Origin: Rhea pennata
Taxonomy: Eukaryota > Chordata > Aves > Rheiformes > Rheidae
Direction: 5' to 3'
DNA length: 64,000 bases
Assembly (NCBI RefSeq): GCF_028389875.1
Contig: NC_084677.1
Span: 7,978,017 to 8,042,016 of the forward strand
This document shows positions 62,942 through 64,000 of this stretch, in pieces (the stretch's first letter is position 1; every line of letters starts with the position of its first letter). The translations under genes were made by a program, and so were the position numbers. Below the pieces are notes generated by a model. That model saw nothing but the letters and a program-made list of their open reading frames with translations, had not been told where the DNA came from and ran no database searches.

Positions 62942-64000
62942 CTAATAAATTCCACACTTATTTACTTATTTGCATTTATTCTTTAAGTACTTTCCTTGTA
63001 ATTTTCTTTTGCTTTAGACCTTCAAAGACAGCACTATTCCCATGACAACATGACTGGCCATCTTTAGTTCATCAGTGACCACATTCCTCTCCATTCAACT
63101 TTCTCTTTAATATTAAAATATTTGACAATATTTGACCAGCAGTAAAAATTTAGAACAAACCCCAAACCCTCATCTACCTTCACCTACACTGCTTTGAGCC
63201 AGAACCACATTCTCTAAATTGATAGAAGATATGGAGTATATCATTCATTTCAATTTACATTCAAAACAGTACTATTCTATGTATTATAAAATAAAAAGAT
63301 CCAACAATCAGGACAAATGAAATAATTAAAAAAACATGCTGAAAACAATTATTTCTTCAAATAAAACTTCTTATCCTAGTGTTCTCAGTCCAAAAACTAG
63401 GCCCAAACAAAATTGGTACCTTTGTACATAGGTACCAGATTATCAAGTTTATCTCTGGAAATGCAAATAGCATACATTTAATTTTATATTCAACATTCAG
63501 CATTTATGAAATTCACACATCAGATCAAATTAAAAGTTTTGTACTTTCTAGATATCTGATTTTGGATATTTATGCTTGACTAAGTATTATGTAACTAAAA
63601 GGTGGGAGCTAGGTAAAAAACATATTAATATTCCTGAATTTTTAGGCAACAGTCTGTAAAGACCAGAATCTGTTAAATATATTACACAAAGATATTTCAT
63701 TTTAAAATTCTAGTAAAATTGTCAAAAGTTAGAGGCTGAAAAAAAGACAAACACACATCCCCCTCACAGTGACTCCCTGACAAAAGATGTGGAAGCAAAA
63801 AGTTTCCAGAAGTTCAGATTATTGGGAAGACAGCATTGCTTTCTGAGAGTTACTCAGCAGAGAAACCCCGTCATGCTCAGGAAATCCTGTGAACTAAAAA
63901 TAGTTTGAGACAGAAAGTACTTGGAGTAAAAAGGGGAAGGAAACACGATATACGTTCACTCTGGCCTTATTTTTTCCTAAGTATCTGCTTATGATCACTG
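62942..64000 (-). other. TXNDC11: TXNDC11 intron running to the window edge
   Basis: The 5' half of TXNDC11 must lie beyond the right edge. I find no exon here that has good splice sites and fits in phase. A frame after TTTTTAG at about 63894 is open for only 24 codons and has no donor. Confidence 0.5.

Noticed and set aside
63823..63894. Possible further TXNDC11 exon after a TTTTTAG acceptor
   Set aside because: Open for only 24 codons with no donor before the stop, and no remembered similarity to the protein.
1..64000. CRISPR arrays, operons, phage or plasmid features
   Set aside because: No regular spacer-repeat array, no ribosome-binding-site-led gene chains; splice sites, CpG islands and CR1 elements show vertebrate nuclear DNA.

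Overview
The window looks like nuclear DNA from a bird. The evidence is CR1 LINE fragments of avian type (47.9-48.4 kb antisense, 58.0 kb antisense), a chimeric element with a CR1 tail at 41.7 kb, AT-rich non-coding DNA with few repeats, compact CpG islands, and two genes recognisable from vertebrates. The two genes are stannin (SNN, + strand) and the 3' half of TXNDC11 (- strand). They lie tail to tail, as they do next to LITAF on human chromosome 16p13. No bacterial, phage or CRISPR features are present, and I could not identify the species.

Layout. 1-2.7 kb is featureless AT-rich DNA. 2.7-3.8 kb holds a small GC-rich/CpG-rich promoter-like block with no assigned gene; from synteny it could be the 5' end of LITAF running leftwards. 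3.8-41.7 kb is a roughly 38-kb stretch with no convincing protein-coding exon. It contains simple repeats, homopolymers, a diverged tandem duplication at 6.5-6.8 kb, an almost fully paired 65-nt hairpin at 12.35 kb and one possible ancient repeat relic at 26.4 kb. At 41.71-41.85 kb a tRNA-Val(TAC)-like head is fused to a CR1 3' tail, the architecture of a CR1-mobilised SINE. 42.05-42.93 kb is the strong CpG island containing the SNN promoter (GC boxes, CCAAT, TATA-like box) and its non-coding exon 1. A 7.26-kb intron follows, then exon 2 with the whole 87-residue SNN coding region (49786-50049) and a 3' UTR of about 2.6 kb.

From about 52.57 kb to the right edge is TXNDC11 on the - strand. Five coding exons are resolved and their splice phases fit together: a terminal exon with a long coiled coil, two exons forming a thioredoxin fold with a C-G-F-C active site, and two exons upstream of that fold. 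The poly(A) signals of SNN and TXNDC11 lie 13 bases apart on opposite strands, so the two 3' ends probably overlap.

Stannin is a small membrane protein with a vicinal-type CXC dithiol. TXNDC11 is an ER-associated thioredoxin-domain protein. They are neighbours, and nothing in the sequence shows that they act together. The observations most worth checking are the tRNA-Val/CR1 chimera, the 65-nt hairpin with strand-biased G-U pairing, and the overlapping 3' ends.
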